A stretch of 64,000 bases of DNA from Ceriagrion tenellum (lineage: Eukaryota > Arthropoda > Insecta > Odonata > Coenagrionidae), in contig OY720634.1 in the NCBI GenBank assembly GCA_963169105.1, forward strand, positions 118,208,430 through 118,272,429, given 5' to 3'. Shown here piece after piece: positions 11,694 to 24,689 of the stretch. Positions within the stretch are counted from its first letter, which is position 1; each line of letters begins with the position of its first letter. The notes under the pieces are model-generated. The model was not told the origin of the DNA. It saw nothing but the letters and a program-made list of their open reading frames with translations, and did not search any database. The position numbers and the translations under genes were made by a program.

Positions 11694-11870
11694 TTACAGT
11701 GTTACTAACGAACCCTCGATCCCAGGTAATAGTGGAGGGAAATCATCCCCTCCGCCTCCGAAGGAGACAAAATTCATTCCCATGTCGGGAATCGAATCCA
11801 GGTCTTCTGGGCAAAAGCCAAATATCTTAGCTACTAGACCGCAAGGGACACAAATAGGGTGAGAGAATGA
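11694..11870 (-). mobile_element. tRNA-derived SINE
   Basis: Read on the minus strand the head is CCCTTGCGGTCTAGTAGCTA, an A-box-like block, then about 35 bases later GGATTCGATTCC, a near-perfect B box, followed by CGACATGGGAATGAATTTTG. It resembles a tRNA promoter but does not fold as a full cloverleaf with paired acceptor ends, so I call a SINE head rather than a tRNA gene. The 3' end is not defined. Confidence 0.6.
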
Positions 11871-13244
11871 GAAGGGGACACGAAGTTGGCAGTGGCTCGA
11901 AGAAGTGGGATGGATGGGAGTAATGCCGGCGATACTGCAGAATGATATTTGATGAGTTTGCATTCGCAATTCTATTGATGAGCGCTTGAGGCATTGATAC
12001 AACTGGCATAATGCAGAACACTGAGGAAGCCCTTGTTGGAGACTGTTTGCTTCAGTTATGGCGGGATGTTATGCCCTTTATCTAAGGTTCTGCCTCAGCG
12101 TAAACTGAAAAAATATGTAGTCTGTTCGTCTGTGTCAAAAATTTCTTTTGCATGCGAATGGACTGAGATGACGCTATGCCACAATTTCCCGTTCGTTTCG
12201 GTTCAACTGAGCATCAGCGGTTGCAAAATTCACGACGTAGAATTCGGCCCACAGTGTAAAATTGTTTATCAGAATTATTTTAGGTATTTTAGAATACCGA
12301 AAACACCTTAAATATATGTTTGAAATACAAAATAACAAAGGTATTTTCAATACGTATTTCACGTACATGTACGAGAAATACCGCCCAGTCCTTCATGTGT
12401 GTTTTAATAGAAAAATGAGCACTACTACACATAAAAAGGGGAGTTTGATACTAATTTATCCAACGATTGAGCATTTATGGGGTTGATCTACTCTTTTTAT
12501 CCACCCGCCCACATTGTCAGGATTCTAGTTTGTACATGAGTAAGAAGATATGAGTAAGCAGGCACACACATGTGCGGGAATCTTCCTTCCCTTTCACTGT
12601 AACACCCTTCTTTCCGCCTACCATCTAGAGAAAAAAAATTGCTACCCTGGGCGAGTCAATCCTTATTCTCCCCCTCATCTGTCTCGCCAGACCGCGTGGA
12701 AAGGGAGGCGAGAGCATTTCACTCATCCGTCAGTTGACACCTGTTTCCCTCGACTGGAAACGAAAGAGAGAGAAAGAGAGAGTAAGAGACAGAAATAAAT
12801 GAAGAGAAGTCGGTGGAACTGGGTGGAGTAATGGGAGAGGATGGAAATCCCTTTGTTATCCGCGAGCGCTCTCTCCACGGTCATTTTTTTTTTGCTCTCA
12901 TAATTCCGATGTTTCGCCATAGGGAGGGGACAGAGGCAGCGCTCCGAGGAGGTTTATGCGCAATGGAGGCGCGATCTATCGTTGCGTCCTAATTTGTTAG
13001 GCACTAGGAAGCATGCCTTCCGGCAGATGCCTCAATATTTAGGTACCAAACCTAAAGTGAGCTTGATTTTGGTCTCCCTTTCTCAGTAGTGTTGCCATTT
13101 ACGGAGCTCGAATCAAATGAATAGTAAGAGAACTTTAAGCACATTGAACAAAAAACTCCATTTGCATACAAAAACGCATGCCTCTTTACCTCTATCCACT
13201 CCAAGACGATACGATTCCCAATTTCAGAAGAATCAGGCTATGTT
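11871..13244. other. no recognisable gene; GA-rich tract
   Basis: A GAAAGAGAGAGAAAGAGAGA-type low-complexity tract lies at 12761-12800. The open frames overlapping this region (11694-12002 minus, 12033-12311 plus) are short and motif-free. Confidence 0.5.
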
Positions 13245-13700
13245 ATGCACAATTTGAAAATTATGGATGAAGAAGCGTGGCATTCTATGGATCGGAATGG
13301 AGCGTGGCACTTTATGGATCGGAAGCACGGACCATTGGAATAGCTGACCATAAAAGCCTAGAAGCCTTCGAAACCAGGTGCTGGAGGAGGATGCTGAAGA
13401 AAATGGATGGACAAAATAAGAGATGATGAAGTGTATAGAAGAGTAGAAGAGGAAAGGTTCATTTGGAACACCACACAGAAAAGAAGAACAAGATGGATTG
13501 GACACCCTACGACACAATAGGTTTGTGAAGAACATAATTGAAGGCAAAATAGAGGTAAAAGTCCCCAGAGGAAGACCCAGGAATAAGTTCATGGACCAAA
13601 TAAAGAAGACATAGAGAAAGATACCAAGCGGTAAGGGAAATTGCATTAGGTAGGGAAGGGTGGAGGGCAACAGTCAACCAATCTTAGGATTGAACGATCA
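13245..13700 (+). pseudogene. non-LTR retrotransposon relic, RT C-terminus
   Basis: The plus strand, read with frameshifts, gives the well-known tail of a retrotransposon endonuclease/reverse-transcriptase protein: LEAFET.CWRRMLK, then RRVEEERFIWNT, RRTRWIGH, HNRFVKNIIEGKI, RGRPRNKF and EGWRATVNQS. The 145-codon minus-strand frame over the same bases is its antisense shadow. The copy is broken by several indels and stops and lacks the endonuclease and catalytic core. A related relic lies on the minus strand at 37565-38224. Confidence 0.8.
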
Positions 13701-13920
13701 ATGATCAATAAAGAAAGAGCAACTGAAGTTTCCACGAAGAAGAACAATTTTAAATAACGACCCTAGTTTCGATTTGTGTTCATCATTGTCAGGTCACCAA
13801 GCCACAAACGAATTTCGTTTCATTATCCTTGGCTTAAGGCATAATTTCACGACTTTGTGGAATACTCAGCTGTGCTCCTAGTTTTTGCGCCTTGGCACCT
13901 AGGAACAAAAATTTACTACT

Positions 13921-13975
13921 ACGATCTATCCCGCAAGCCCCCTTAAGGGCCTGTGGTAGGGGGAAACGCCACATC
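13921..13975 (-). mobile_element. LINE 3' terminus, degenerate
   Basis: The reverse complement reads CCCCCTACCACAGGCCCTTA then AGGGGGCTTGCGGGATAGAT, recognisably the terminal block of the LINE family seen at 8150-8226 and 28659-28930. Only the last ~55 bases survive. Confidence 0.55.
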
Positions 13976-16900
13976 CAGGCATTAACTACCCGTCAAATTC
14001 ACCACAACACATATATTAGCTTTTTACGAAGCATTCTTTTATGTTAAACTAAGAAACTTGCGAGGAAGAAGATTGTACAAGCAATTCATACACTAATGCC
14101 GGTAAGTGGTACATCTTAAGGTTGCATTGCTTGGCCTGGAACGTGGCCAATAGATGGTATTCCATCGCCCTCTTGCCCGGGTCTATCTCATGCTCACCAG
14201 AGAATCTTTTTCCACTCTTTCCCAAACTCGTATCATTCGTCACCTTCAGACGCGACTGGGCGTTCTGGCACATAGTCACCGCGGGGCGTTCGTCCGTTTG
14301 CCATCGCCTTTAGATCCCTCGAGAGGGGAAGAGGTCAGGATGGAGTCGTGCAATATGCTACGGTTTTGTGGTCAAATTTCACAGAAAAAAACTATCGTGC
14401 CGTAATTTCCTATCATCATATTTTTCAGTCAGTCATACAGTATAGTTCCATCAAAATTTCCTGGCGCTGCGCAGTGGAGGAGTTTGAGTCTTGGGCTACC
14501 GAACTTTAAAAAATACTGCGAAACGGGGAGGAAGGTTGTTTAGTGTCATTGTCAGTCAGAGCACCTTTCTAATTGCTGTCGACACAAGCGCTTCTTGCAG
14601 GAAAATGACACCACAATACTTGCCGTCCCGTTTCGACTAGTTCACAATGAGACCTCAAGATAGGGTCCCTGGATAAGTCATAGCAGCGGGTGATTTTGAC
14701 TGCTTGCCTCGTATGTATTATATGATCGTGCATATTTTTCGGAGTACTCTGGCGTTCCTTAATCGCTCTCTCTTTCATAGCCTCCCTCTCTTTCCCCTGT
14801 TCTTTCACTTCATCCCTCCCACACATTTACCACCCCTCATTGCCGCGCGGGTCAGCGCCAGGAACTTGTGCGGGAGATACAGTTGTACGAAAAATTTCGC
14901 AACATAATTTCGTACCATAGTTCCGCGCTTCATCATCTATAAATATCTTTTTCTTTCAGGTATCTCATTATACATAAGAATATGTTCTTATTGATGGAAC
15001 GTCGTCTACGGGTCACCCATAACGAAACTGATTGCTGATCAGTCTTCTGTCGGCAACGCGGAACTTGAGTCCCTGGTTGATATAGTACAATAAGCGAATG
15101 AAAAGGGTGCGCAAAATAGTGTCTTAAATTTGTACTGTACCCGATAAAATATTTTGTACCGTACTTTAGGCCACAATAATTTCGTAGCGTATGAATGAAC
15201 GACAAATTGGTTAACGTTTAATGAAAGCTCAACGTGCAGCCTGCAGAGATTCAGTTCTCGAAGCGGCCGGGGGAAAACGCCCGAACGCCAAAGCCGAGCT
15301 CAGTCGACGATTGTCTCCATGGTAAAACCCCATAAAGGGCACCTAAAGAGATATCGATCACAAGAATTCCACTCGCCGGTTCCAGGTATTCGTGATAAAG
15401 AGTAACATTCACGAAGCCGAAATGAAAATGATGCATGTTTATTCGCAGCAAACATGGAATGCTAAAAAAATTAGATTAAAGGAAAACACGGCAATTCCCT
15501 TATTGATTTTTTTCCCGACCATGGTTCCGTGGTAATGCAGTACATGGCATTATTTTTTTGGAGGTACTGATAATCGACTCCTTATGATGTCACCTCGCAA
15601 CGAATCATGGACTTGTAGAAGTATTTTAGAAATGGTATGTTAACCAAAACTAAATTTCCCCATGCTCCACCCAGTTTTTAATAGAAAACTGTGTTATTAA
15701 AATGTTTTGGCGAAAAATGGTAAGCAAAAAAGAACGATTTTGCTGTTCATATCAAACAGAGAACAAAATTTTGTATAAAAAACGTGAATTTCAATTAAAT
15801 GCCATTCGAGACTTTTACGGAAGATCTATATTAGAATCATTACCTTGAGCTCAGTGATTTTTGACGAATTGTACATATTTGGAAGAAAAGCAATGGTATG
15901 GTCTACCTCTTCCTCAGGATTCATTATCTAATGTGTCATTTAAGTTCTAATTGATTATAAACAACATCATCGAACCATCGGAGCTAATTCTTTTCAAGTC
16001 CTCCATTAATAGGACATGCGAGGCACATTCTCTCACGATCAACTCATTCTTAGCCTCCCCTAATTTTAGCAAAAAAAATTCTCCGCAACTTCAATTCCAA
16101 CGCCTTCAACCAGCACGTCTACTTATTATACATGGGATTCAATTCTACAAATCACATCTGAATGGGCTTTGAACACCATCGTATAATAATAATAATATAC
16201 CAATTATATAATTTTTCTGACAGAAATACATATTTGCATGTGCTATGAAAACGACTACAACTTTTCTTTGAGCATTGTCTGCCTTTGAATCTCTCTATAC
16301 ACATTTCCAATATTCTAGGGAATTCAATCGAGGTACAGAAAACCATTAACTTCCTCCAAAGTTTTGCTAGGTGCTATCATAAAGTAATCAGTCCTACAAT
16401 ATCCATTTCAGAGCATAAATACCTTAGCTTGTGATTATTTAACATTCAGATGTATCGCCTGGGTTATCAAACCAAAGTCAGCCTTGAGTCTCCTAAAAAT
16501 TAGAGACCTCTAATGTGGAAAATCAGCCCATCGCTTCCACACATCCCAAAACAGGCAACCATCTCTACCTCTCTATCACCAACCTATGAACGCACTAAAC
16601 GGCTACAATGACATAATGCTCCTTTTGTTAAAAATGTGCAAAATTTACTCATCCTTTTCATTATCAAAGGCCTTCGAAGCATTACTGTTCATCAATCGCT
16701 GTCAATCTGGCGCATTGACGATATGCCTCTCGCGAAGGTTTACTGCACATGTTTTTATTTTTTTAGCTCCTATCTTTGCGTACGACTGCAACCTTACTTC
16801 AACCTTTTCGCTCAACTCCCCTATCCATCATCCATCACCCTTAAATCGCCCAATGTCACCGACTGACGGAGGGTCCGGAGAAAATGGGGGGGCGTCCCTC

Positions 16901-19536
16901 AGGGGTCAGCTCTTGGACCCTCCCATAAATGCGGACATGCGCATCCGATGAGTGAATGGGGATGGGGAGTGAGGGAACGAGCAGGGGGAAGTGGGCGGAA
17001 GTGACGCAGACGCGGAGGTGCGGAAAACAGGGGTGGACTTTCACTCATGAGATGGAAGGGGCGGTTAAATAAGGAAGGCATGAGGGTGAAGGAGAAGCGG
17101 GCTTGCGAAGCGGCAAATTAGCCCGTGCATGTAGGCACCGACCGAACCTTGAGTGAGGGTTTTTTCCCCGACGTTTTTTTAAGGGGTTTGGCAGGGTAAG
17201 CAAGAAGATTTAGGGCTCGCTAGTGGCGATGCGTCCGAAGGGCAGGGTTTTCAAAGAAGTGCATCCTCTACGGTCAACTTCAAGCACAAGTTTTATACTA
17301 CACCGTGCTGAAATTAAAAGCGATCATTAAAGAGCTCACACGTTTCTTTACATTAATATTTGTTCGGAATAGAAGAGATGTAATAGGGTACTCGTAAGCT
17401 CCAAGTCACGCCAGTGAAAACCGTTATACATTGTCTATATATAACTACTTCTTTAAACCATTAAAATCCCTGTTTCTTAATTCGCTATGATACTTCGCCC
17501 GCATTCTTGAGTCCAAGATTGGAAAGCGAGGTATATCTCGCGGATAGATCTCTACAACAACACACGCAGGTACTTATACTACAATCAGGTACCACTGTAA
17601 CATAATGAAACTGTTTTTTCGGGAAAGAACAGAGACCTATGATATTCAGCAAAAAGATGGTCATACATTTATCAAACATTCATTCAACGGCAAAATCCGG
17701 AAGGAAAAATAACCGGAGAAAATTTCTGCCATAATCAAAAACTTAAAATGACAGCTTACAGAACAGACAAAATGATAAAAATGACAGCTTACAGAACAAA
17801 CTCGTGGGTTCATTAGAGTCCATTCATGGATAAATTGAAAATGTTGGTACTTCTGCGTAAAGACTGCATCAAGTCCAGTTTTGACTCGCGGCATAATCAG
17901 GTGTTTCAACTTAGCCAGAAACGATAATGCCTAAAGAGATTAAACCGAAAAAAGAAACTCTAAACCTAAAGGTAATGTATTTCAGTAACTAAAGAAACTG
18001 CAAATATGCTTTTCTTAATGAGCCAATGACAACGCTGACAACACATATAAGTAAAACATTTATTTCGCAAAACTATCGCCGATTCTCTTGAACCTACGGA
18101 AAAAATATATAGGTATTTAAAAAGTAACATGCCGAACAAATGATATCATAAACTTGGCATCAAAATTACATGGCCATCAGTAAACTTAAACATCAACTAT
18201 ACTTCATAAGCAGGCGATTGTGTCTAAATCAGCTGGATCAAGTTCTGTATGACCTGATATATATTACATAATGTAAAACTTAATAATAAATTTGGATATA
18301 CTGGTAGAGTTGGTGACATGATGATGCCTCTGAAGTAGACTTGCCTAATTAAAATTCCTGAACATCAAATCGAGGGAGTGCTATGGCCTCCAAAGTGACG
18401 AAGCGATGAAGTTAGGGATAGTTACAAATAACAGAGCAAATTTTATACAGTGGTGTTAGTAGAAATGGCAACTGTAGAACTTTCTCAGAAGATACGTGCA
18501 TTGTAAGGGAAATGTAAGAGGGTAGTAGGCGAGCTGAAACGTTTCTAAACCTCCTGCATTACTTTGATTGGACTTACGAGATATTTTCCTGCAGAGAGGT
18601 AATTGTTTCTTGTTTTAGTAATTTCTCTAGAAAATATCAACATTCTTCATGTCCGTTTCTTTTTTGCCAAGTTGAATGAGTTTTACGCGACGATTAAACT
18701 GTATTCTGAGTGATATTTGACCAATAAACTATCACATGGTTGGAGATAGCCATGATATGTGATAAATATCCGCTCGTCGTTCGCATATATGCTCGAGATT
18801 GGGAGCCAGATCCCAACGCCTCGATGTTGTGAGGAATTTTAAGACGCGATTTCTCTACGGCCAATCCTTCGGCTTGTCAGTGTTTGTCAAAGGCAAAAAA
18901 ATATAATTTTCACCTGCTAATCGATGAATTTTTTCAATCAAGCACGCCCAAACGAATGAGGGATTACCTTAAAGTCTAAAATTATCACACCGATCTCTTT
19001 TGACATTGAAATACACTCTAGTTCAAATATTACGTCATAATTATCAGGTCTCGCCCACAAAACTCCGGTGTTATGACTCTTGGCCCAATGAAGTGTATAT
19101 CGTGAAGTTTCGGGTAGATAACTATTGGCTTTAGGGCTTTCGAATTTATTCGATATCTATCTTCGAAGTTGTACGTGATACCAAAATGATGAGTTCGCAG
19201 AGTTGAACCACCCACTTATCAACGTTTAGTCCTCTTTGGTCCAATTTTCCATCATTTTTTGGGACAGATGAGTCAAAGAATCGAGACCTCATATAAAAGT
19301 GATCATTTACATGGGTGGAGATCCTAAATCCAAGGACCGATAATTGAAAAACGCGCTCATATTTAAGTGAAAAACCAGCGACCCCCGCTGGAAGAAAGAT
19401 ACTGCTAAATATTGTGACATGATTGGGCGTTCCGGATATTAGGAGAGATGACAAGTATACGCTACAGATATGATTGAGGGCATTTGGAGTTTTAGTATAA
19501 TTGCGTTTGTTGTCCGGAAGTTTGAATAGAGGAGGA
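13976..19536. other. 5.5 kb without a recognisable gene
   Basis: No coding region, RNA gene or bounded element can be supported. Minor features: a 32-bp-period partial tandem duplication at 17745-17797 (AAAATGACAGCTTACAGAAC twice) and a G-rich patch at 16940-17100. Frames such as 16586-16951 plus and 19146-19454 minus are open for 100-120 codons but show no domain. Confidence 0.5.
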
Positions 19537-21761
19537 GGTCCAAATATGGGCTACATGTTTCATTTTGTGGTCTACTGTGCTAACTTATATTATTTTTTAA
19601 GATGTCAATGTTATAATTCAACCTACAACAAGTTGTATATAAGATAGGGTAGTAATATGCACGTGAAGCCTTCACCTTTTTTTCAAATGAGTTTATTTCA
19701 AAAAGTTGTCAACATGAAATGATTTCAAAAAGTGGTCTAAATATGGGCTAGTGGGCCACTCATAATGTTAATGTGTATAAAAAAGGCAAAAATAAACTCA
19801 AAATGCTGAGAAATTATCCCAAAAAATATTAAAGGTAGTATAAAGAAGGTAAAACATATGCTCCCAAACGTTGCTAGTGTTATTATTTGCAGAAATCACA
19901 CACATACGCCTCTTTTTCTGCCCCCGCGTAATCTGTGTGTGCCCACATCTGGCACATTATACACTGAATTCATGTTTCTCCTCTCGTGTCCTCAGAAAAC
20001 AGTCCATCACAGAAGATGCAGGTTGCATCATTGCAGTCAGGGCGGTCTTCTGAAGATAGGTCCAGGTCGTTCTCATCAAGCATCGGCTCCCCATGATCTT
20101 CCCCGGAGTCTGAAGAAGACTGGTTCTTCTTAGCCCTCTTTGTGCTCCGCTCACTTTTCTTTCTTGCAAGTTTAATCTTCCTGGTTTTCACAACTTCGCC
20201 TTTCCCAGACCTTTGAAAGAGTTTTTTCATGCACTTGCTTTTTTCTGATTTATCCAAGGATCTGTGCAACTCATTTTTGTAGTGTGTGCCTGTCACAAGA
20301 CACGCTTTCGCAGATTTGCGACCTCGGTTGGTCTTCTTCTTCGAGACAGTAGGCACTGGATTGACGTCAGATGGATAAATGTGTTTGGATGACCCAGCAA
20401 CTCCAACCTGACCAGAATTGGGAATCTTGGAGGCTAGACGAACTGAGGCAAAGTCCTCACCAGGTGGTGAAAGAGAGGATGATGGTTGGATGGCTTGAGA
20501 TTGAGAAGATGGCTTACTTGAGGGAGTTAGAGAAACTGAGCTATATGTCTTCACCACTTCTATTTCTGTTGCGATGAAATCTGTATCATTGAAAATATTT
20601 TTGTTTAGCGGCCAAATCCCCGTATTTCTGAAACCATTTACGGCTATTTCTCCGGTTTGCACTTTGAGGTAGACCTTCCCAACAAGCTCCATGAGGTCAT
20701 AGGAGGAGTTGTTACAGGACCGCTAGAATGTCGCAGCCTCAGACGAATTTCCCCACTGTAGTATGATTTTAATGGACCCATGAAAGTCTTGCCCAGTGGT
20801 TGTAGTTTGTGTGTGGAATGCGGAGGAAGACACACAATGGTCACATACTTCTTCTTAGCCATGTCGATTATGTCCACATTGCGTATATGAGAGTAGTGGC
20901 CATCTACAATGAGTAGACCTGGAGACTCTTCACTTGGTTTGACCTCTTGAATGAAATGATAAACCACTGATTGAAGAGGTAACTTTGAACCCAGCCAGAT
21001 AAATGCGTCCTGCCTACTGCACCAGGTGGAGCACCCTTCATCAACGTTTGACTCATATTTGTGCGGGGAAAAATCACAAAGGGTGGCACAAAATGACCAG
21101 ATGCACTCATGTAGGCGATGATGGTCGCAGTTGCGCCTCTTTCGGCGGAAGTTAGAGCAACAATCTGCCTTTTCCCCTTTCTTCCAACAACATACGGAAC
21201 TTTACTTTGGACAATAGACAAACCTGTCTCGTCCACGTTGTACGTCCTTGAGGCTGGGAATTTATGCTTATCATAGACTTCCTCTAAAATGGTGAAGAAG
21301 GCATCCACATTCTCTTTAATGAATCCCAAAGCCCTGGCGTAGGAAGTTCCACATGGTTTCCGGAGTGACAGATGACCCTTGTGACGGTTCAGAAATAAAT
21401 CCACCCTGGCCCTCCCTCCAGCTTCATTTTTAAATGGAACAGGCAGATTGTTCCTCATCGCAAGTTGGTACTACATTTGCTTCATATCCTTGGTGGTGCA
21501 CCCAAAAAACTTCTACTCCTTAATTAGTAGGTAGGTAAATTTTTAACCACCCTAATTTTCACACATAAAGAATACCTATTACTTAAGTAATTAAAAATAA
21601 GCGTTTATCAAAAAGGTTCACGCAGGAATGAAAAAAATTTAGCTAAATTATAACGACCGAAATAATTTAAAAAAATGAAAAAAATTAATGTGAGGTTGAA
21701 GAATGGTCTAAATATAGGCTAGCCCGTTTTCAGACCAATTTAGCTTGCCCATATTTAGACC
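19537..21761 (-). mobile_element. decayed pogo-like DNA transposon
   Basis: A broken pogo/DDE_1-type transposase gene (minus strand, 19883-21521) is bracketed by copies of a 15-bp motif GGTCYAAATATRGGC. Two lie at the left (19537-19551 and 19734-19748, plus orientation). Two lie at the right (21705-21719 plus; 21747-21761 minus). The outer left and outer right copies are mutually inverted and mark the terminal repeats approximately; I could not fix the exact ends or a TA duplication. Confidence 0.75.
19883..21521 (-). pseudogene. pogo-superfamily transposase, inactivated
   Basis: Three minus-strand frames join into one transposase. 20904-21458 has YQLAMRNNLPVPF, then YNVDETGLSIVQSK with the first catalytic Asp. 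20644-20967 has LLIVDGHYSH with the second catalytic Asp, then HSTHKLQPLGKTFMGPLK. 19970-20692 has GFRNTGIWPLNKNIF and a basic, serine-rich tail. Damage: frameshifts near 20960 and 20690, an in-frame TAG at 21471-21473, and a TGA at 19970-19972. Past the TGA the same frame continues IQCIMCQMWAH...CDFCK to a TAA at 19883-19885, a cysteine-rich C-terminal ribbon. The third catalytic Asp expected in LQPLDK is Gly here (codon GGC, 20791-20793). The N-terminal DNA-binding region is missing or unrecognisable. Confidence 0.88.
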
Positions 21762-22849
21762 ACCCACATTTTTGATTTACACTTAACGGCAGATATTACG
21801 GATAAGCAAAATCCATTGTTCAACATCTCCAAATCGTATTTTAAAATGCCAACTTTGATGTTATAATAACAAAAATTACTAAAGTTATTCAATAAAATTT
21901 TTTTAAAATCTAAACCATTTACCTGAAAAAGTTTTAGAGTACTCAGTTATCTGAGGGTTATGGACAAAAAACACAACAGCTTCCAACATGGAGGACAACG
22001 CTACCTCAACTATTCCATTCCTTCTTTCTTACCAAATAGCAGTTACTTCATACACCCAACGACTACTTGCAGCACCTGCTAGTATCTCATTCATCAACCA
22101 GCCCGTATTTGGATCACAGCCCGTTTTTGGACCTTCTCCTCTATTCTTTTTGCATTAGCGCTCATAATACTTTCCTACACAAGGACAAGACCTCACTACT
22201 AATATGCCACCCCAAATATCCCGTACTTAGAGAATTAAAAATTGCGTGAATGGATATTGCCCATTGACAAGATAGAAGGACAAACGTTACCACCAGTTTA
22301 ATCACCAGTACGTACATACCTTTTGAAACTATTTTCTGTCATTTTTCGCCACTGACACATTTGACGCCACTGACTAAGGAAATAGTGACATTCGTACACG
22401 TAAAATTGACGAAAGCGACATCACGTCCGCTTCTACCATATCTCACAACTACATGATAATGTTTTCTAGTCTTCTTAATCCAGCCGTACAAAATAGATGT
22501 CACCATTACGATGGAAGTTGTAAAATTTTCTTCAAATTATCCCATCTATTAATAAAGAAGGTATTGAAATGAAACTAACTCGTGTCCTCTTTCTAAACTG
22601 ACCCTTCGTTGCCGCTTTAAGTCGGATTGACAGCAAATTGTGCGGTCTGATTTTCACCACATGAAATGAATGACATATTACAGACAATCTGAAGAGCACA
22701 ACATTTGAATAATCTCCATTTCTGGAGGTACAATCATGCACTATTAAGGTGGTCAGAGAACGAGTCGAGAGTCGTTAAGTGCTCATATTAATAACTTTAC
22801 AAGTTAGCCGAAAAAAAATCTTGGAGCTTGCTCCTCTTAAGTACATCTA
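21762..22849. other. no recognisable gene
   Basis: AT-rich DNA between the pogo-like element and the mariner. I see no domain-bearing frame or RNA gene. Confidence 0.5.
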
Positions 22850-24153
22850 CGAGGTGTGTTCAAAAAGTAAGGTGACTTTATATTTTTATGAAAAAATATT
22901 TATTTATTCTTCAATATTCAAGTTGTCCCCTTCAAAGTAATCCCTCACAGATATAATACATTTGTGCCAACGCTTTTTCCAATCCTCGAAGCAATTCTGA
23001 TGAGCACTTTTTGGTATAGCCTTGAGCTCTTCCAGCAATACAGTCTTTATCTCCTCAATCGTTGCAAATCTCCGTCCTTCCATAGGTCTCTTCAGTTTTG
23101 GGAACAGGAAAAAGTCGCGGGGGGCCAAATCCGGTGAATATGGTGGCTGAGGCATGATTGTGGTGTTGTTTTTGGCCAAAAAATCTCTCACAAGCAACGA
23201 TGAGTGAGCAGGTGCATTATCGTGATGCAAAAGCCATGAATTGTTTTTCCACAATGCCGGACGTTTTTTTCGTATTGATTCTCGCAAACGGCGCATAACT
23301 TCAAGGTAATACTCCTTATTGACTGTAAGACTTTGTGGTAAGAACTCCTGATGCAATACGCCACGGTAATTGAAGAAAACAGTGAGCAAAACCTTGACAT
23401 TTGATCGATCTTGGCGTGCTTTTTTCGATCTTGGTTCATTGGGACGATTGGGCTTTGGTTTCAACGTCATAACCATTTACCCATGATTCGTCACCAGTTA
23501 TGATCCTTTTGAGCAAATCAGGATCATCATTGACGTCATTCAACAGCCCCTGAGCGATGTTCATGCGACGGTTCTTCTGGTCAAAATTAAGCAGTTTCGG
23601 AACGAACTTCGCTGACACACGTATCATGCCCAAAACATCCGAAAAAATTGCATGGCACGAGCCAATCGATATGCCAAAATCCTCAGCAATTTCTCTAATA
23701 GTGATTCAACGATTTTTCAAAAATATTCGTCTCTGCTTCAACGTTTTCATCTGTTGTTGACGTGCTGGGGCGTCCAGAGCGAGGTTCGTCATTGGCATCT
23801 TCTCGGGCATCTTGGAAGAGCTTGTACCACTTATTAACATTTTCTTTACTCACAGAAGACTCACCGTATGCCACTGTCAGCATTTTAAGTGTTTTGGAGC
23901 ACTTCATTCCATTTTTTACACAAAATTTGATGCAAATTCTTTGATCCATTTTTTTTATAGCAGAAAATCGCCGAGCACACCAAAACACGTCTAACATTTG
24001 TATCTGTCAATAACAAACTAAATATGTCATATTGTTGAAACTGTAAACAAATATTTGGGACATATGTACCAACACAAAAACAAAAAAATCGAAAATAAAA
24101 TGTATTTTGCCCGCGAAATTTGAAAGGTCACCTTACTTTTTGAACACACCTCG
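22850..24153 (-). mobile_element. complete mariner transposon
   Basis: This 1304-bp element has 27-bp perfect terminal inverted repeats (left 22850-22876, right 24127-24153, beginning CGAGGTGTGTTC and ending AAGGTGAC). It is flanked on both sides by TA (22848-22849 and 24154-24155), the target duplication diagnostic of Tc1/mariner insertion. It holds a single transposase gene on the minus strand that is frameshifted. The length and layout are typical of mariner. Confidence 0.97.
22904..23949 (-). pseudogene. mariner transposase, two frameshifts
   Basis: The start ATG (23947-23949) opens MDQRICIKFCVKNGMKC, a mariner N-terminal helix-turn-helix region, followed by a GRP AT-hook-like motif (RSGRPSTS). 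The middle frame has REIAEDFGISIGSCHAIF and TGDESW with the first catalytic Asp. The last frame (22904-23476) has HHDNAPAH with the second Asp and YSPDLAPRDFFLFP with the third. Exactly 34 residues separate the last two, the DD34D signature of mariner. The protein ends FEGDNLNIEE, about 348 residues in all, the family's normal length. One frameshift lies at ~23695 (after SLNHY) and another at ~23440-23475 (around ETKAQSSQ). The copy is inactive as it stands, but the catalytic triad is intact and decay is slight. Confidence 0.95.
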
Positions 24154-24659
24154 TATTTATAAGTTGGAAATAATCGGAAATATATATAAATAATACAAGT
24201 TGGAATGATGCAAGAATCACAATTTAAAAAAGTCTGTCTCAGTTAAGGCATTGTTATGACTTGGGTTAACCGCGCGAAATACGAAATTTAAGCGAAAACC
24301 GTATGTAACTGTTTTTTAATCGGCATGATACCTTGATATTTATCAGAAGCCGTTATGTAAACATAAATCGTATCATTTCGCGTTTATATGAACATCTTGT
24401 CATACGTAATCGAATTGTTTCAAAATATACTTCAAGTGCCATTAAATTACCACGAAACCAAATGGGCGACGTGCAATTTTTTTCGCATTTATCTATATAT
24501 ACGATGTACATCCAGAAATAATATTCTATTTTGCAGGTCAAAGTAAACAAGCACATTTTCCATAAAAATAATCATTGTGAAAAAAATTATTAGACCTGAA
24601 ACTATTTTTCCACACAACTCCCGCTATTTTGTAGGCACTTGTCGCAGCGCGGCACCAGA
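24154..24659. other. no recognisable gene
   Basis: Flank between two mariner-derived sequences. Nothing supportable. Confidence 0.5.
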
Positions 24660-24689
24660 TTTAGAATTCCTTCTCAATAAAAAGGTACC

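Noticed and set aside
13233..13670. 145-codon minus-strand frame
   Set aside because: Antisense of a retrotransposon reverse-transcriptase relic on the plus strand.
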